From DAIOEK01 sp964648485 (lineage in GTDB: Bacteria; Chloroflexota; Anaerolineae; Anaerolineales; Anaerolineaceae), in NCBI GenBank assembly GCA_964648485.1, contig CAZYOF010000017.1, forward strand, positions 1 to 64,000: DNA of 64,000 nt, in the 5' to 3' direction. The translations under genes and the position numbers were made by a program. Positions 1 to 7,854 of this stretch are shown here, piece by piece; position 1 is the stretch's first letter, and every line of letters starts with the position of its first letter. The notes under the pieces are model-generated. The model was not told where the DNA came from. It saw only the letters and a program-made list of their open reading frames with translations, and made no database searches.

Positions 1-336
1 AATAAAGTATCCACGGCTGTTCAACTTCGCTGGTGTCTTCCATCCAGTAATGCATTGCCTTTCGAAGTTAAAGAAAGACTGATTAAAATTGCGGGTGGAA
101 AAGTATCCAGTGATGGAGATCTGATTATCGAAGCGAAACGCTACCGCTCTCAGGAAAAGAACAGGTTGGATGCGATCCAGCGGTTGGTAAAGCTAATAAA
201 TTTGGCGATGATTAAACCAAAGGATCGCAAGAAAACCAAACCATCGGTAACTGCCAGTGCTGCCAGAGTGGATTCAAAAAAACGGAGGGCTATCACGAAA
301 AAATTACGTCATTACAATCCGGAAGAATGGGAGTAA
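1..336 (+). CDS. arfB: Peptidyl-tRNA hydrolase ArfB, 5'-truncated
   Basis: The frame is open from base 1 and begins NKVSTAVQLRW, the segment that directly follows the catalytic GGQ motif in ArfB/YaeJ/ICT1 proteins, so the GGQ lies just outside the window. The rest fits the family: LPFEVKERL, then SDGDLIIEA, then RYRSQEKNR, then a lysine/arginine-rich tail that in ArfB binds the mRNA channel of the ribosome. The family hydrolyses peptidyl-tRNA on stalled ribosomes. A TTG at base 55 could be mistaken for a start, but the homology continues upstream of it. The gene ends in a bidirectional terminator shared with the convergent neighbour. Confidence 0.9.
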   Translation, partial: NKVSTAVQLRWCLPSSNALPFEVKERLIKIAGGKVSSDGDLIIEAKRYRSQEKNRLDAIQRLVKLINLAMIKPKDRKKTKPSVTASAARVDSKKRRAITKKLRHYNPEEWE

Positions 337-362
337 TAGATATTTTGAATCATTAAACAATA

Positions 363-392
363 AGCCCTGGTACTGAACCAGGGCTCGTTTAT
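363..392. terminator. Bidirectional rho-independent terminator
   Basis: A 9-bp stem (AGCCCTGGT pairing with ACCAGGGCT) with a 5-nt loop sits between two convergent genes and is followed by T-rich sequence on both strands. Confidence 0.85.
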
Positions 393-410
393 TGAAAATA
401 GATCTTGAAA

Positions 411-800
411 TTAGTCAGCCGGGTTTAAGCTGCTGGAGGCAACAACTTCCAGGTCGGTGACACTTTCAATAGTATCGGTGGTTTCGCATCTCCAGGTAGT
501 ACCAGATGTATTTGAGCAGGCTGTCCATGCATTAGTGCCAGCTGTTCTGATGGTTACAAAAGCAGCAGCGGGTGCGCCAACTTCAATTGGGGCAACATCC
601 AACTCTACTGCAGTTAAGTGGGTTGGATCTGCATCATTGAGATCGTAAACAACATTCGTTGCTGCATACCCACTTACGTCATCTGTTGCATATCCACCTG
701 CATTTTCTGCGATGGTGTTTGCAGCTGCGAAAGCATACGTGGAGCCAATCAGTACAAATACGAGCATGAGCACGATGAGAACCTTAATATTTTTGATCAT
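411..800 (-). CDS. Small secreted protein next to a SipW-type signal peptidase
   Basis: The 129-residue product has a clear signal peptide: MIKNIK, a hydrophobic core to about residue 22, then a GSTYAFA-AA cleavage site. The mature part is small, rich in Ala, Thr, Val and Asp, and has two cysteines (TAC and WRC) likely to form a disulfide. No family was recognised. The start is backed by an AAAGGGAGA ribosome site. It lies 207 bp downstream of the signal peptidase gene on the same strand. SipW-type peptidases often sit beside the few proteins they process (TasA/camelysin type), so it may be a dedicated substrate; that is inference. Confidence 0.65.
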   Translation of the reverse strand: MIKNIKVLIVLMLVFVLIGSTYAFAAANTIAENAGGYATDDVSGYAATNVVYDLNDADPTHLTAVELDVAPIEVGAPAAAFVTIRTAGTNAWTACSNTSGTTWRCETTDTIESVTDLEVVASSSLNPAD

Positions 801-918
801 TACTTTCTCCCTTTCCTGAACCGGATCATCCCATGCTGTTTTTTGGCAAGTCGATTCGGTTTAGCTAATCAAGACTTGTTGTGTTATGAATCTTTATCGG
901 ACAAAACACCTAACACTA

Positions 919-948
919 AACTAACCTTACAATTTTGTAAGGTTAGTT
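919..948 (-). terminator. Strong hairpin after the signal peptidase gene
   Basis: A perfect 13-bp inverted repeat (AACTAACCTTACA and its complement) with a 4-nt loop lies about 60 bp downstream of the signal peptidase stop. The T tail on the minus strand is weak, so terminator function is likely but not certain. Confidence 0.55.
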
Positions 949-1007
949 GATATGTTGTTATGGTTATATCTTCAGGGATCGTTAACGCAGAAAAAAAGTT
1001 GTCTAGC

Positions 1008-2525
1008 TTACTCAGAATAAAAATACCGGTAAACCGTACCCTCATTCTCAACCAGATAGAAATGCTTATTTTCTCGTAGAGTATGCAAAATCATTGTATT
1101 ATGCCGGGTGGCAATTTTTGCAAGTTCATCAATATTGATCACATCAACGACTAATATTGACTTATCCCACCCTGAAATTGCTGTTTCTATAATTAATTGC
1201 CCGTATTTTAGGCGGATGTACCCGTCTTTATCAACTTTGGATTGATGATCAATATATAGCCAGAGAATTATGACACTGAACAATGAAAGTAACATGCCGA
1301 TGATAGCTATTGCGCGAATCGTTTTTACATCTATACTCAGTTTGCCTAAATTGATCTCATTTTCAACCATCAGTGGATTATCAAGAGATCCCTCTCGATA
1401 TAGATAGTATGGCTTAGAATCAGAACTATTTCCTGCCAGATAAAATTGCACATCATCGAGCTTAAAGTTTAGATCTTGGGTATATTTATCTTTAAATAAT
1501 AATCCTGATAATCTACCTTCCACTTCTACATCCGATTGGACAAAAACAGAGTAAACACTGGTGCGGACTCCAGTTTCATCTTCAATTTCTCGGATCATCG
1601 ATATCAAGTTGCATAAATCCAGACTGGCATTATTAACGAAAGCTACAGCATTAAATCCGGTTTGGGGAGCAAGATCGATGGTCTTTTTCCAACCGGTTTT
1701 GTCATTTTGAATGATTGCCGATAACTTATTATTCCCTGAAATAAACTCAAGGTCTGACCCATTAAAAGAGTAACTATATTGGAAATCCACAACACAGGCT
1801 GATTTCAGGTAAACGGGTTCTCCAGTTTCTACCTGCCCATCATCATAAACTGTTGGAGATCCATTTGCCTTATATGAAAAAACACCTGTTTGTTGATATG
1901 GTATGGGTGGGGCTTTCTTTGATAATGGTTTTGTGAAAGAAAATATTGTGAGAATAAGAAAAAGAAACACAAAAATACTTAAAGAATATAGAACATACTC
2001 CAGAATACCTAACGGATATCCGTTTTTACGTTTTCTTTTAGCCTTGTTCTTTTCATGATCATTCTGTAATACCACTGTGAAAAATAGCCCTCCGGCTGCT
2101 ATAAGTGTAACCAGCGTCATGTTTAATGGTTTACGGAGCCAGAAGATGTGGTTCCCTGCTTTTGGAACAAATAGCCATTGTTTTCCCAGTATCTGAGAGC
2201 GGTCTGGTCTGGTATTATCAATCCAGCTATTGTTATCCCCTTTTAAGATATACCTGCCAGAATCTTCACCGATGATCCGATGGATAACATAAGCATCGAT
2301 TTGATCATCCCGATAAGTAACAACATCCCCAACCTGATAACTAGAAGCCTCTGCAATAATAACCAGATCTCCTTTATGATAATCTGGTTCCATACTATTG
2401 CCATTAACAATTACATATTCTACACGTCCACCAAGGGTTCCAGGCGCGAAAAAATACCATATGGTCAGTAAACACACAACCATAAGCAGATTTATGAAAA
2501 TACTTTTCTGCCTCAAAAATTGCAT
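1008..2525 (-). CDS. SipW/ER-type signal peptidase I with DUF5305-like extracytoplasmic region
   Basis: The N-terminal ~160 of 505 residues form a type I signal peptidase. There is a membrane anchor (about 11-29), the catalytic serine in NGNSMEP (Ser44), YVIHRII with His82 where E. coli-type enzymes have the Lys base, and a KGDNN box (95-99). His in place of Lys marks the SipW/archaeal/ER subtype. Further membrane segments lie near 137-155, 175-195 and 405-425. They enclose a large beta-rich domain (about 200-400) resembling DUF5305, which is known beside or fused to SipW-type peptidases. A cytoplasmic tail of about 75 residues follows. It should cleave signal peptides of exported proteins; the small secreted gene downstream is the obvious candidate. 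Confidence is high for the peptidase part and moderate for the DUF5305 name. Confidence 0.85.
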   Translation of the reverse strand: MQFLRQKSIFINLLMVVCLLTIWYFFAPGTLGGRVEYVIVNGNSMEPDYHKGDLVIIAEASSYQVGDVVTYRDDQIDAYVIHRIIGEDSGRYILKGDNNSWIDNTRPDRSQILGKQWLFVPKAGNHIFWLRKPLNMTLVTLIAAGGLFFTVVLQNDHEKNKAKRKRKNGYPLGILEYVLYSLSIFVFLFLILTIFSFTKPLSKKAPPIPYQQTGVFSYKANGSPTVYDDGQVETGEPVYLKSACVVDFQYSYSFNGSDLEFISGNNKLSAIIQNDKTGWKKTIDLAPQTGFNAVAFVNNASLDLCNLISMIREIEDETGVRTSVYSVFVQSDVEVEGRLSGLLFKDKYTQDLNFKLDDVQFYLAGNSSDSKPYYLYREGSLDNPLMVENEINLGKLSIDVKTIRAIAIIGMLLSLFSVIILWLYIDHQSKVDKDGYIRLKYGQLIIETAISGWDKSILVVDVINIDELAKIATRHNTMILHTLRENKHFYLVENEGTVYRYFYSE

Positions 2526-2620
2526 TACACTCCTTGCGATTTATAGAGTACCAAATCATGTAAAATTATGAATAAACATAAGATAAAAATTCAGTTAGAT
2601 TCAGGTAAGCATTTTTAGAA

Positions 2621-2651
2621 TTGACAAATATGCACATGATTAACTTACTAT
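2621..2651 (+). promoter_or_regulatory. Possible sigma70 promoter for the antiporter gene
   Basis: TTGACA at 2621 matches the -35 consensus exactly. A TACTAT box lies 19 bp downstream, which is longer than ideal spacing. It is 38 bp before the antiporter ATG. Confidence 0.4.
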
Positions 2652-2688
2652 GAGGTAGTTTCAATGATAAACGGATTGGTGAAGAGCA

Positions 2689-4165
2689 ATGATTGAATAC
2701 TACCTGGTAGGTGGAGCAGTCTTATTGATATTAAGCGTCGTTGCCAGCAAGGTATCTGATAGACTGGGTGTTCCGGCGCTGCTTATCTTTTTGATTATCG
2801 GGATGCTTGCAGGATCAGAAGGGATCGGGGGGATATATTTCGATGATCCATACCTTGCCCAGACCCTCGGAACAATTGCATTAATTGTTATTCTCTTTTC
2901 AGGTGGGCTAGATTCATCCTGGGCTTTTTTTCGGCAGGTGCTGCCTGCTGGAGCAACTCTGGCTACGCTGGGAGTATTGGCAACTGCCTTGATACTTGGA
3001 TTTTTTGCCCACCTGATTTTGAATTTATCTTTGTATGAGGGCTTTCTCCTCGGTGCGATTGTCTCATCCACAGATGCTGCCGCAGTCTTTTCAATACTGC
3101 GCTCAAGAGGTGTATACCTGCCTGGAAATCTAAAACAACTGCTTGAGCTCGAATCGGGTAGTAATGATCCAATGGCAGTTCTCTTGACAATAACATTTGC
3201 CCGATTGATCCAAAATCCAATGCTCTCTCCAACCAGCCAAATTCCTGCATTGATTCTTCAATTAGGATTTGGGTTGATGACCGGAATCGTGATCGGCAAG
3301 GTCGCCTTATTCGCTATCAACAAGATGAAACTGGGGTATTCAGGCTTGTATCCAGTATTATCTATCGGGGTCATCTTGTTTGCTTATGGAATCACAAATC
3401 TCATTGGAGGTTCCGGATTTCTGGCTGTATATATCACGGGTCTGACAATGAGTCGTTCTGACTTCTTGCACAAGAAGAGTATGATCCGTTTTTATGATGG
3501 GCTTGCCTGGCTGATGCAGATTACCATGTTCCTGGTCCTGGGATTACTGGTCTTTCCTTCAAAGATGATTACATATTGGCTTCCTGCTCTGGGTATCGCA
3601 ACGATGCTTATTGTGGTTGCCCGTCCTGTTGCGGTATGGTTGTTACTTTTACCATCAAAATTTAATGCATCTGAAAGAATCTTCATTTCATGGGTAGGAT
3701 TAAGGGGCGCCGTTCCTATCATTCTCGCCATCTATCCACGGATTATGGGGTTGCCCAATTCGGATGTATTTTTCAATGTAGTTTTTTTTTGTAGTCATGA
3801 CATCCGTATTAATTCAAGGAACTTCCATTCCTAAGGTGGCAAAATTACTCAAAGTAGCATCAGAACCAGATGATGTCACAAATTATCCGATTGAACCAGT
3901 TTCAGGGCAAGAGTGGCAAGGTCAACTGCAAGAAATAGTCATTAAGCCAGATTCGTGGGTTATCGGTAAAGCAATTTATGAATTAAAACTCCCCCAAGAA
4001 TACCTGGTGGTACTCATCTCTCGTGGAGGAGATTTTGTAATTCCCAATGGAAGTGTAACAATTGAAGCAGGTGATAAAATACTTGGACTTTCCGTAGGAG
4101 TGGTTTACGAAAAAGTAAGAGCTTGTTTTGATAGTGTTTCACCAAAGTATCCAGTCAGAGAATAA
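2689..4165 (+). pseudogene. CPA1-type K+/H+ antiporter (NhaP2/CvrA-like), split by a +1 frameshift
   Basis: Frame 1 from ATG 2689 encodes an antiporter membrane domain with a dozen or so hydrophobic segments and typical motifs (SSTDAAAVFS, ELESGSNDPMAV, LRGAVPIILA). Within the run of nine T at 3782-3790 the homology changes frame. Reading eight T gives FNVVFFVVMTSVLIQGTSIP, the expected last membrane helix, continuing to 4165 through a RCK_C/TrkA_C ligand-binding domain (KPDSWVIGKAI to EAGDKILGLS). As written, the first frame stops at 3834 without its C-terminal domain. The gene would otherwise be a normal, full-length CvrA-like protein. The single-base change in a homopolymer could be an assembly error, a real mutation, or a site of transcriptional slippage. 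The family exchanges K+ (or Na+) for protons across the inner membrane. Confidence 0.85.
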
Positions 4166-4170
4166 AAAGA

Positions 4171-4200
4171 AACAGGCTACCATTTGGTAGCCTGTTTACA
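4171..4200. terminator. Bidirectional terminator between convergent genes
   Basis: An 11-bp stem (AACAGGCTACC and complement, loop ATTT) is flanked by AAAAAGA on the left and TTT on the right. It serves the antiporter on + and has an even better T tail on the minus strand for the peroxiredoxin. Confidence 0.85.
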
Positions 4201-4229
4201 AAAAGCACCCGATTATTTAGATTGGATTA

Positions 4230-4937
4230 TTAAAATGCATCATCTGGTTTCCAGATTTTCCATACCTTACCAGCGAGGTCTGGACCAGGTGTGAGGGTTG
4301 GTTTGCCAGGCTGCCATCCAGAAGGAGTCACTTCTCCAGTCTTTACTACATGCTGGAAAGCTTTTACCTGCCGGATTAGTTCTGATACATTACGACCTAC
4401 TTCGGGGGTTATTACTTCCATTGCTCGTATTACAAAGTCAGGGTCAATAATGAATCTACCGCGGATATCAACCCCTGCTTCTTCATCATAAACACCATAA
4501 ACGGTTCCAACTCGCCCGCCAGCATCAGATAGAAGTGGGAACGGGACACCACCCGGGACCATTTTGGATAATTCTTCTTCTTGCCATATCTTGTGTGAGA
4601 ATCTGCTGTCTGTGCTCATCGCAAAGACTTCAACCCCCATATCTTGTAATTCTTTATATTTGACGGCAACTGCCGACAATTCGGTAGGTCAGACAAAGGT
4701 GAAATCGCCTGGATAGAAGCAAATGACAATCCATTTTCCTTTATAATCTGACAACTTAATATTCTTGAAGCCATTTCCTACCAGAGCAGATAGTTCAAAA
4801 TCTGGCGCTGGTTTACCTACTTTAGCAAGCATCTTGGGGGCCTCCTTTAACGGTAAATTAGTTTGTTCTGCGGCGACCGTTTCAATGGCAATCGGTCCTT
4901 TGGATGGTTTTACGCAACCTTCACCTTTTTCCACCAT
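4230..4937 (-). CDS. Peroxiredoxin (AhpC/TSA family), probable selenoprotein with in-frame UGA at the peroxidatic residue
   Basis: The frame reads FYPGDFTFV, then TGA (4691-4689), then PTELSAVAVKYKEL. In this family the residue between FTFV and PTEL is the peroxidatic cysteine, so TGA replaces exactly that codon and the downstream 150 residues remain intact homologous protein. Decoding as selenocysteine gives 235 residues with Sec83, counting from the ATG at 4937, which has an AAAGGAG site 6 nt upstream. The resolving Cys of 2-Cys enzymes (VCP) is Thr here (VTPSGWQPG, about residue 204); only Cys8 and Cys73 remain. This suggests a 1-Sec mechanism recycled by an outside thiol. The protein would reduce H2O2 or alkyl hydroperoxides in the cytoplasm. 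A SECIS-like hairpin follows the UGA. The machinery (selA-D) is not in the window. The alternative is a TGC-to-TGA nonsense mutation, less likely given the exact position. Confidence 0.88.
4660..4691 (-). promoter_or_regulatory. Candidate bacterial SECIS element with Sec UGA codon
   Basis: On the mRNA, a hairpin CGGC-AGUU-GCCG, extended by three outer pairs around one mismatch, has its loop beginning 17 nt after the UGA. Bacterial SECIS loops sit roughly 16-37 nt downstream and carry a G in the first two loop positions, as here (AG). Confidence 0.6.
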
Positions 4938-5000
4938 AAGTTCTCCTTTCTTAACGGGTGCTTGTATTGCCATTATTATGTATATATTAGTATAGCAATT

Positions 5001-5459
5001 TTATTTATATTTTCTATCTGTATACCATCCGGTATTTTTCGGAGCAAAACTATCAAATTCAGGAATATAAGGTTTGATGTCAACTAAGGGGGTGCCATCA
5101 AGCATATCAGCCCCAATAAAATCCAGTTGACCACTTTGAACCGATACTAATTCGACAATAGATATTCCCAAATGGTTAGGGCGGTTTGGATATCTGGTTG
5201 AAAAAATGCCATGATAGTTGTCATCCAGAAAAGGCTTAACTTTCAGTTGAAAACCTTCTCCATAATTATGGAATGTATATAACAAGATAATGTAGGAAAA
5301 ACCATCTAAGTCAAGAAGCCCTTCTTGGTATTCTTCCTTAATAATTACTGAACCGGGTATCTTAGACCTGGCCGATTGTATAGGCATAATATCAATATCA
5401 GTATTGGAAAAGGGAGTATGGATGGTTCCAATAGGTTCTAACTCATATCGTTGAAACAT
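5001..5459 (-). CDS. trmO: tRNA t6A37 N6-methyltransferase TrmO (TsaA-like)
   Basis: The 152-residue product is a complete TsaA/TrmO domain: LEPIGTIHTPF at the N-terminus, ARSKIPGSVIIKEEYQEGL, LDGFSYIILLYTFH, the SAM-site motif STRYPNRPNHLGIS, and DGTPLVDIKPYIPEFD near the end. The family methylates threonylcarbamoyladenosine at position 37 of certain tRNAs. It ends 22 bp from the stop-side neighbour's end (5482) on the same strand and so may be transcribed with the Xre-cupin gene upstream. No oddities were seen. Confidence 0.9.
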   Translation of the reverse strand: MFQRYELEPIGTIHTPFSNTDIDIMPIQSARSKIPGSVIIKEEYQEGLLDLDGFSYIILLYTFHNYGEGFQLKVKPFLDDNYHGIFSTRYPNRPNHLGISIVELVSVQSGQLDFIGADMLDGTPLVDIKPYIPEFDSFAPKNTGWYTDRKYK

Positions 5460-5481
5460 ATTTGACTATTACTTTTGAAAT

Positions 5482-6126
5482 TCAAATTACTGAAACCGAC
5501 ATTGGCATGATATGTTTTGATATCACGCTTTGATCGAACTCATCCTGATGCACAATCAACAAGAATTGAGACTCATCACTAGAACCGTTTTCCCAGCAAT
5601 GCGGACGTGTGGATTCAAATATCAGGCTATCGCCTTGTTCTAAAATAAATACTTGATTTTCAATGGTGTATTTGATTTTACCCCGAAGGCAGTAGATATA
5701 TTCATGACCAGGGTGTTCAGCCGGAGAGTTACAAACAGATTCACCCGGTTTTAGAGTAATACGAAAAGATTGAATAGAGAGATTGAAGTATTTCTGACTT
5801 AAGTTTTCGAGCAAGCTCTCACTGAATTCTTCTTTCGTTGTCGAAGATGATTTAGTAAAAACAATTCTGCTCAAATTTTCTTCCGATTGAAAGAGAGCAA
5901 CAATGGGTACCCCAAGTGAATTGGCAATCTGATAGAGTGTATTTACAGAAGGAGATATCTTCCCATTTTCAACCAGGCTAAGAGTATTAATATTCAAACC
6001 ACTCATTTGAGATAGCTTTTTTAGGGATATTGATCTTGCTTTTCTGATTGATTTGATTTGTTGACCAACATTGACTTTTTGTGCTTCATCCTGATGGTTG
6101 TTATTTAAGATCGCGGGTTTCTCCAT
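5482..6126 (-). CDS. Xre-family regulator with C-terminal cupin
   Basis: The ATG at 6126 (MEKPAILNNN) is chosen because GGGAG lies about 10 nt upstream; an in-frame ATG 63 nt earlier has no ribosome site. About 25 residues in, a Xre helix-turn-helix reads VGQQIKSIRKARSISLKKLSQMSGLN, ending SPSVNTLYQIANSLGVP. A cupin_2 domain follows (LKPGESVCNSPAEHPGHEYIYCLRGKI to LEQGDSLIFESTRPHCWEN), whose His and Glu residues could bind a metal or small ligand. Proteins of this build repress or activate small operons in response to a metabolite. Ligand and targets are unknown; the nearest candidates are trmO downstream and its own promoter. Confidence 0.85.
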   Translation of the reverse strand: MEKPAILNNNHQDEAQKVNVGQQIKSIRKARSISLKKLSQMSGLNINTLSLVENGKISPSVNTLYQIANSLGVPIVALFQSEENLSRIVFTKSSSTTKEEFSESLLENLSQKYFNLSIQSFRITLKPGESVCNSPAEHPGHEYIYCLRGKIKYTIENQVFILEQGDSLIFESTRPHCWENGSSDESQFLLIVHQDEFDQSVISKHIMPMSVSVI

Positions 6127-6207
6127 GGATCTACACTCCCACTTAAGTCGAATAGGTTGATGAGAATTATACCAATATAATGATAACAATGATGCCGGAA
6201 GAATAAA

Positions 6208-6232
6208 CCTACCCCTATATATCAGGGGTAGG
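6208..6232 (-). terminator. Terminator after the 56-residue membrane protein gene
   Basis: A 9-bp stem CCTACCCCT/AGGGGTAGG with a 7-nt loop is followed on the minus strand by TTTATTCTT. It separates the small gene at 6261 from the Xre-cupin gene. Confidence 0.75.
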
Positions 6233-6260
6233 CTGGAAAGGGATAATCTGAAAAATGTTT

Positions 6261-6431
6261 TTAAAGACCTTTAAGTAAATTACCTAATACTAATAAGACC
6301 AGCCCAACAAGAACAAACCAGAATGCAAATGGTGCCAGAGCGCCTATTACGCCAAATTGACCTAATACACCGAGTACACCCAGAACAACTGAAATCCAGA
6401 AAACTAATTTGGTAGGTGGTGATAATTTCAT
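6261..6431 (-). CDS. Small two-helix membrane protein, 56 residues
   Basis: An ATG at 6431 is preceded by a near-perfect ribosome site (GAGGAGGGTAAAG) and opens a 57-codon frame that starts MKLSPPTKLVFW and ends LLVLGNLLKGL. Two hydrophobic helices (about 9-30 and 33-53) are split by Pro-Phe, giving a helical hairpin in the membrane. The helices are rich in Gly, Val and Leu. Its own terminator follows at 6208-6232. The strong Shine-Dalgarno, the dedicated terminator and the hydrophobic pattern make it a real gene despite its size. Function unknown. Confidence 0.8.
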   Translation of the reverse strand: MKLSPPTKLVFWISVVLGVLGVLGQFGVIGALAPFAFWFVLVGLVLLVLGNLLKGL

Positions 6432-6539
6432 CTTTACCCTCCTCTTGATATTTTTATCAGATTACCCCATCACACCTGAAATTCCACACAAATTTAGTAT
6501 ATCATGGAATATTTTTGAAACAATAATGCAGGGATTTTT

Positions 6540-7793
6540 TTATTGTTCAGTCTTAATTGATTTCTGTGTGAAAAATAACAGGAAGGCAAGCATTCTGATA
6601 GAAGCAGCTACCAACAAACCACCGGGTAAACCAATTGTGTCTGCCAGGTAGGTACCGATTATTGGAGATAATACAGCTGAGAGATACTGCAGGCTTTGGG
6701 CAAAAGAGACAAAAGTAGCACTGTAACTGGGTGGAATGGTTCGCATCAACTCATCAAAAAATACTAGATCCAATCCTGCCTGGAAAATACCTGCCAGTCC
6801 TGCAAGAACTGCAACAATTTCTACCCTGCCAGAAAAAGCTACCAGAGCAGGATATACCGCTAAACCAAAAGTTGTCCACAGGAGCACAGTTCGGGTACCT
6901 CTGCTTCGGGACCTATTCACCCAGAAAAAATATCCAATGATCATTACTGCTGTGGATGAAGTACTGATTATTCCTATCCAGGTATCTGAAGCCTGAAGGG
7001 TTCGGACATAAAACAAAGGTAATAATGGAGTTGCCAGAGATATTCCAGAAAGAAATATGAACCTTCGCAGCGCAAATTGTATGAATGGCTTCTCAGAGTT
7101 GATTAACAGGAAATATTCCTTAATCGATTCTCCCACCTTCTTGCTTTTATCAATGAAAATTGGTTGGTTGGGTGGCAGTTCCAATTTGCTGGAAAAGTAA
7201 AAACTAATAAGCCCTCCAATGGAGAGCGCTAAAAATACCAACTGATAATTAATGGGAAAGCCAATTTGATCCAGAACCCGACCAACAATTACCACGGCGA
7301 TTGCCGTAGTAAAGCCCATGATCGACCATCGGCGGCTCATTAGTTCGAACCGTCCTTTTGGACCAGCCACCTGACTCATAACCACACTGAATAATATGCT
7401 GACAATAGTCTGTGGCAAGGTGGCAGCAGCCCAAATCGATAAAATCCCGAATATTAGATATTCCCGGGGAATCACAAAAGGGGCAATTCCGGTTAAAGCA
7501 TATGAAAGGACTACTAAAAGTCTTGCTGCACTAAAGTATGGAACAATGTTATTCCTGGTTTGAAGGAATCGACCAACAAAAATTGCCAGTATTAATCCGG
7601 TGAGCGCCGGCATGGAAGTCAGCAAACCAATCTGAAAATTGGATGCCCCCAATCGCGTTAAAAATACAGGAAGAAACGGCGCAGCTGCATTTGCCAGACC
7701 GATTCCAATAGCATCTATTTGGACAAAGAGGAAATTTTTCTTCTTGACCTCAGGTCCAATGTTGGGGTGTGTAAACCAATGATAAAGAAACAC
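6540..7793 (-). CDS. Major facilitator superfamily transporter
   Basis: The 417-residue protein has twelve predicted membrane segments. Features include an early FLTRLGASNFQIGLL loop, a Gly/Pro-rich GLLTSMPALTG, and a charged central loop (about 205-230: PPNQPIFIDKSKKVGESIKEY) dividing two six-helix halves. No substrate-specific motif was recognised. It lies 61 bp downstream of the heterodimeric ABC exporter on the same strand, so they may be co-transcribed; a drug-efflux or metabolite-export role is inference only. Confidence 0.8.
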   Translation of the reverse strand: MFLYHWFTHPNIGPEVKKKNFLFVQIDAIGIGLANAAAPFLPVFLTRLGASNFQIGLLTSMPALTGLILAIFVGRFLQTRNNIVPYFSAARLLVVLSYALTGIAPFVIPREYLIFGILSIWAAATLPQTIVSILFSVVMSQVAGPKGRFELMSRRWSIMGFTTAIAVVIVGRVLDQIGFPINYQLVFLALSIGGLISFYFSSKLELPPNQPIFIDKSKKVGESIKEYFLLINSEKPFIQFALRRFIFLSGISLATPLLPLFYVRTLQASDTWIGIISTSSTAVMIIGYFFWVNRSRSRGTRTVLLWTTFGLAVYPALVAFSGRVEIVAVLAGLAGIFQAGLDLVFFDELMRTIPPSYSATFVSFAQSLQYLSAVLSPIIGTYLADTIGLPGGLLVAASIRMLAFLLFFTQKSIKTEQ

Positions 7794-7854
7794 AATACTC
7801 TCTTACTGGTTAATACATTAAGCTTGATAGATTGATTCTATCCTGAATATTAGA

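Noticed and set aside
3791..3834. Second selenoprotein or simple stop in the antiporter gene
   Set aside because: The break is a change of frame in a T run, not an in-frame UGA.
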